Assembly: GCA_963932545.1 (NCBI GenBank)
Contig: CAWVRH010000002.1
Location: 62,001-126,000, forward strand
From: UBA8337 sp963932545
GTDB lineage: Bacteria; Pseudomonadota; Alphaproteobacteria; RS24
Direction: 5' to 3'
Length of the DNA: 64,000 bases
Of the stretch, positions 62,341 through 64,000 are shown piece by piece. A program made the translations under genes and the position numbers. Below the pieces are notes generated by a model. That model made no database searches, was not told where the DNA came from, and saw nothing but the letters and a program-made list of their open reading frames with translations. How positions within the stretch are numbered: position 1 is the stretch's first letter; each line of letters begins with the position of its first letter.

Positions 62341-63516
62341 TTATGATTTCAACCAAGGGGTGGGGTCAATCGGTTCCCCTTTGTATCTTAATTCCATATA
62401 TAGCTGACTGCGGCCAGAAGACCCAGACCCCAATTGTTGATTTTCATCCAATAGGGTGCCAATCGGCTCGCCTGCTAATATCTCTTGGCCAACAAAGCCC
62501 TGAACTTCTTCCAGTCCGGCCAAAATCATTTGATAGCCGCCAGCGACGCCCAAAATAACAATGCCGCCATATTGGCGAAACGGCCCGCTGTAGAGAACTT
62601 GAGCATCGTAAGGCGCGGTAATTTGCGCTCCCGCACGCGCACTAATCGAGACACCTTGTTGGGAGACACCGTTTTCGTTTTTCTCCCCAAAGCCTCGGGT
62701 CACTTGGCCAGCCACGGGCAGGGGCAATAGGCCTCGCGCGCGCCCAAAGGTTCCGCTGCGCGCGACGGGTTTGGATTTTTGTCGCTTTTGTAATCGTTGT
62801 GTCAAATCTCGTAAATCACGCGCTTCGCGCACTAATTTGGCAATGGCTTGGGCTTCGAGCCGCGCTTCCTTGCGGACTTTTATCTCGGCGCGGGCTTTTT
62901 GGGCCGTCGCTGCGTTCATGTCTCGGCGTGCGGTGGCGGCGTCTTGTTCGGCGACAATCAGCGCCTTAGATTGCTTGTCCATGCGGCGGCGGATGGCCGA
63001 TAGCTCGGTTAATTGATCTCGCAATTGGCCTGCGCGCGCCTGCATGCCGGGCACAATGGCGCTCATCACCAAGGCGCCTTGCACGGCGTCGAGCGCGTCT
63101 TCTGCATGCACGGCAAACGCAGGTGCGGGTTGTTGTTGCATGGCTTGCAAGCCAGCCAGAAGTTTGGAGAGTGCGGCGCGGTCGCGTTGCAAGTCTTCGT
63201 CCAATTGGTTCTCTGTGACCGCCAATTCGCTCAACCGAGTTTCCAGTCGGTCGCGCTCGGCATCGATGTTTTGCAGGTCTTTGGCCAGCGCGATAATGCG
63301 TTTGCGCAACTGCCTTTGTTGAGCTTTCAAAGTTTCCGCCGCCGCCTGCAACTCCGCTTGGCGCGCTTTGCGGTCTTTAATCTCGCTCGATAAAGCGTTT
63401 AACTTTTGCTGCTTATCCTGCGCCGAGGCAGGCGACAGGGGTAGCCAGATAGCCAGCCATACAGCCAAGCAAAGCAGGGCTGCCAAAGGTGTGGAAAATT
63501 TGCGCGCGCGTATCAT
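62341..63516 (-). CDS. envC: EnvC-like murein hydrolase activator
   Basis: 391 aa from the ATG at 63516 (a longer start at 63606 would overlap rlmH). Signal peptide with SPASA before QDK, then a coiled coil of about 200 residues, and a LytM/M23 domain at the C-terminus. The LytM metal residues are missing: the usual His/Asp loop reads GVSQQGVSIS and the final HxH reads LYMELRY. So it is an amidase activator, not an enzyme. Overlaps rlmH by one base. Confidence 0.94.
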   Translation of the reverse strand: MIRARKFSTPLAALLCLAVWLAIWLPLSPASAQDKQQKLNALSSEIKDRKARQAELQAAAETLKAQQRQLRKRIIALAKDLQNIDAERDRLETRLSELAVTENQLDEDLQRDRAALSKLLAGLQAMQQQPAPAFAVHAEDALDAVQGALVMSAIVPGMQARAGQLRDQLTELSAIRRRMDKQSKALIVAEQDAATARRDMNAATAQKARAEIKVRKEARLEAQAIAKLVREARDLRDLTQRLQKRQKSKPVARSGTFGRARGLLPLPVAGQVTRGFGEKNENGVSQQGVSISARAGAQITAPYDAQVLYSGPFRQYGGIVILGVAGGYQMILAGLEEVQGFVGQEILAGEPIGTLLDENQQLGSGSSGRSQLYMELRYKGEPIDPTPWLKS

Positions 63517-63977
63517 TAATCTCGATGATAAGGGTGGTTGGCCAAAATGGAAATGGCTCGCCAAATTTGTTCGGCCAATAAAACGCGTGCCAAAATATGC
63601 GGCCAAGTCATCGGCCCCAGCGCAATTAGCATATTGGCGCGTTGGCGAATGGTGTCCGACAGGCCATCGGCGGCACCTAGCACAAAAATCACTTCGCGGG
63701 TGCCATCATCGCGCCAATGCGCCAGTTTTTCAGCAAAGGCCCGACTGGCCAAAGATTTGCCACGCTCATCGAGGGCCACCACAAAAGCATTGGGGGCGGC
63801 CTCTAGGGCGGCTTCAATTTTGCTATTGGCGCCGGCTTGATCTTTTATTTCGGTAAGGCCCAAGCCGTCGAGGGCGAGGGCGCGTCCGGTTTTTGAAATA
63901 CGTGTCGCATAGGTGTCAAACAGCGGCGCTTCCTTTTGGCCGCGCATTTGCCCGACCGCCAAGACCGACAGTTTCAC
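63516..63977 (-). CDS. rlmH: 23S rRNA m3Psi1915 methyltransferase RlmH
   Basis: SPOUT methyltransferase, 153 aa. KLSVLAVGQM at the N-terminus, ALDERGKSLASRAFAEKL, then the knot motif FVLGAADGLSDTIRQRAN and a C-terminus with HPYHRD. The start is GTG at 63977. Upstream bases up to the window end contain a stop and a few Lys-rich codons that could be the end of another gene. Confidence 0.95.
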   Translation of the reverse strand: MKLSVLAVGQMRGQKEAPLFDTYATRISKTGRALALDGLGLTEIKDQAGANSKIEAALEAAPNAFVVALDERGKSLASRAFAEKLAHWRDDGTREVIFVLGAADGLSDTIRQRANMLIALGPMTWPHILARVLLAEQIWRAISILANHPYHRD

Positions 63978-64000
63978 GGCCTTTAATTCGCTTTTTTGGG

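Noticed and set aside
63983..64000. Possible C-terminus of an upstream gene (PKKAN then stop) before rlmH
   Set aside because: Only five codons are visible; rsfS is often found here but this cannot be judged from so little sequence.
1..64000. Search of the gaps for rRNA, tRNA, tmRNA and SRP RNA
   Set aside because: No gap showed tRNA T-loop context or other recognisable RNA gene signatures; the gap near ffh was checked for 4.5S RNA and none was seen.

Overview
The window looks like a contiguous piece of an alphaproteobacterial chromosome of roughly even base composition. It is almost entirely coding and holds housekeeping genes. The taxonomic call rests on several points. A DUF2794 gene is present. 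The F1 genes (atpHAGDC) are separated from Fo. The runs mdh-sucCD-sucAB-lpd and rlmH-envC-ctpA-rppH are intact. FtsY is short, and a CitE-like lyase plus a mesaconyl-CoA-hydratase-like MaoC protein sit beside sdhCDAB. I cannot place it below class with confidence. I saw no rRNA, tRNA, CRISPR array, insertion sequence or prophage.

Layout. 1-3.9 kb: a tesA-type esterase (cut by the left edge) diverges from a ybbA/ybbP-type ABC exporter. 4-5.2 kb: a Bax-inhibitor-1 family membrane protein and DUF2794. 5.5-10.1 kb: a four-gene Gld-type ABC-2 transporter operon. 10.2-12.9 kb: aconitase. 13-16.4 kb: cytochrome c maturation genes ccmABCDG and a Nudix hydrolase. 16.5-20.1 kb (minus): dapF, mtaB, ftsY, yciB/ispZ. 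20.3-28.7 kb (plus): ffh, rpsP, rimM, trmD, rplS, then leuCDB and asd. 28.7-29.5 kb: pdxY (minus). 29.6-35.1 kb: citE-like, maoC-like and sdhCDAB. 35.2-37.9 kb (minus): four consecutive predicted lipoprotein genes. 38.1-49.6 kb: zapE, mdh, an anchored metallo-beta-lactamase-fold hydrolase, sucC, sucD, sucA, sucB, lpd. 49.6-53.5 kb: xerC and an FSA/transaldolase-like gene (minus), then priA (plus). 53.7-58.5 kb: atpHAGDC. 58.6-64 kb (minus): rlmH, envC, ctpA, rppH, a 2-oxoglutarate oxygenase-family gene and purU.

Metabolically the window carries most of the second half of the TCA cycle (aconitase, 2-oxoglutarate dehydrogenase, succinyl-CoA synthetase, succinate dehydrogenase, malate dehydrogenase) together with F1-ATPase and part of the cytochrome c maturation system. 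Leucine, lysine/threonine precursor (asd, dapF), vitamin B6 salvage and envelope-division genes (envC, ctpA, ftsY, zapE, xerC) fill the rest.

The least explained parts are the lipoprotein operon (a CsgG/LpoB-like protein with TPRs, two LPP20-like proteins and a small coil lipoprotein) and the Gld-type transporter. Other oddities are a minimal 86-residue ATP synthase epsilon subunit and in-frame tandem-repeat expansions inside rpsP, sucB and ccmA. Several leader hairpins and short repeats also occur in the gaps, including one with tandem G-A mismatches just before rplS.
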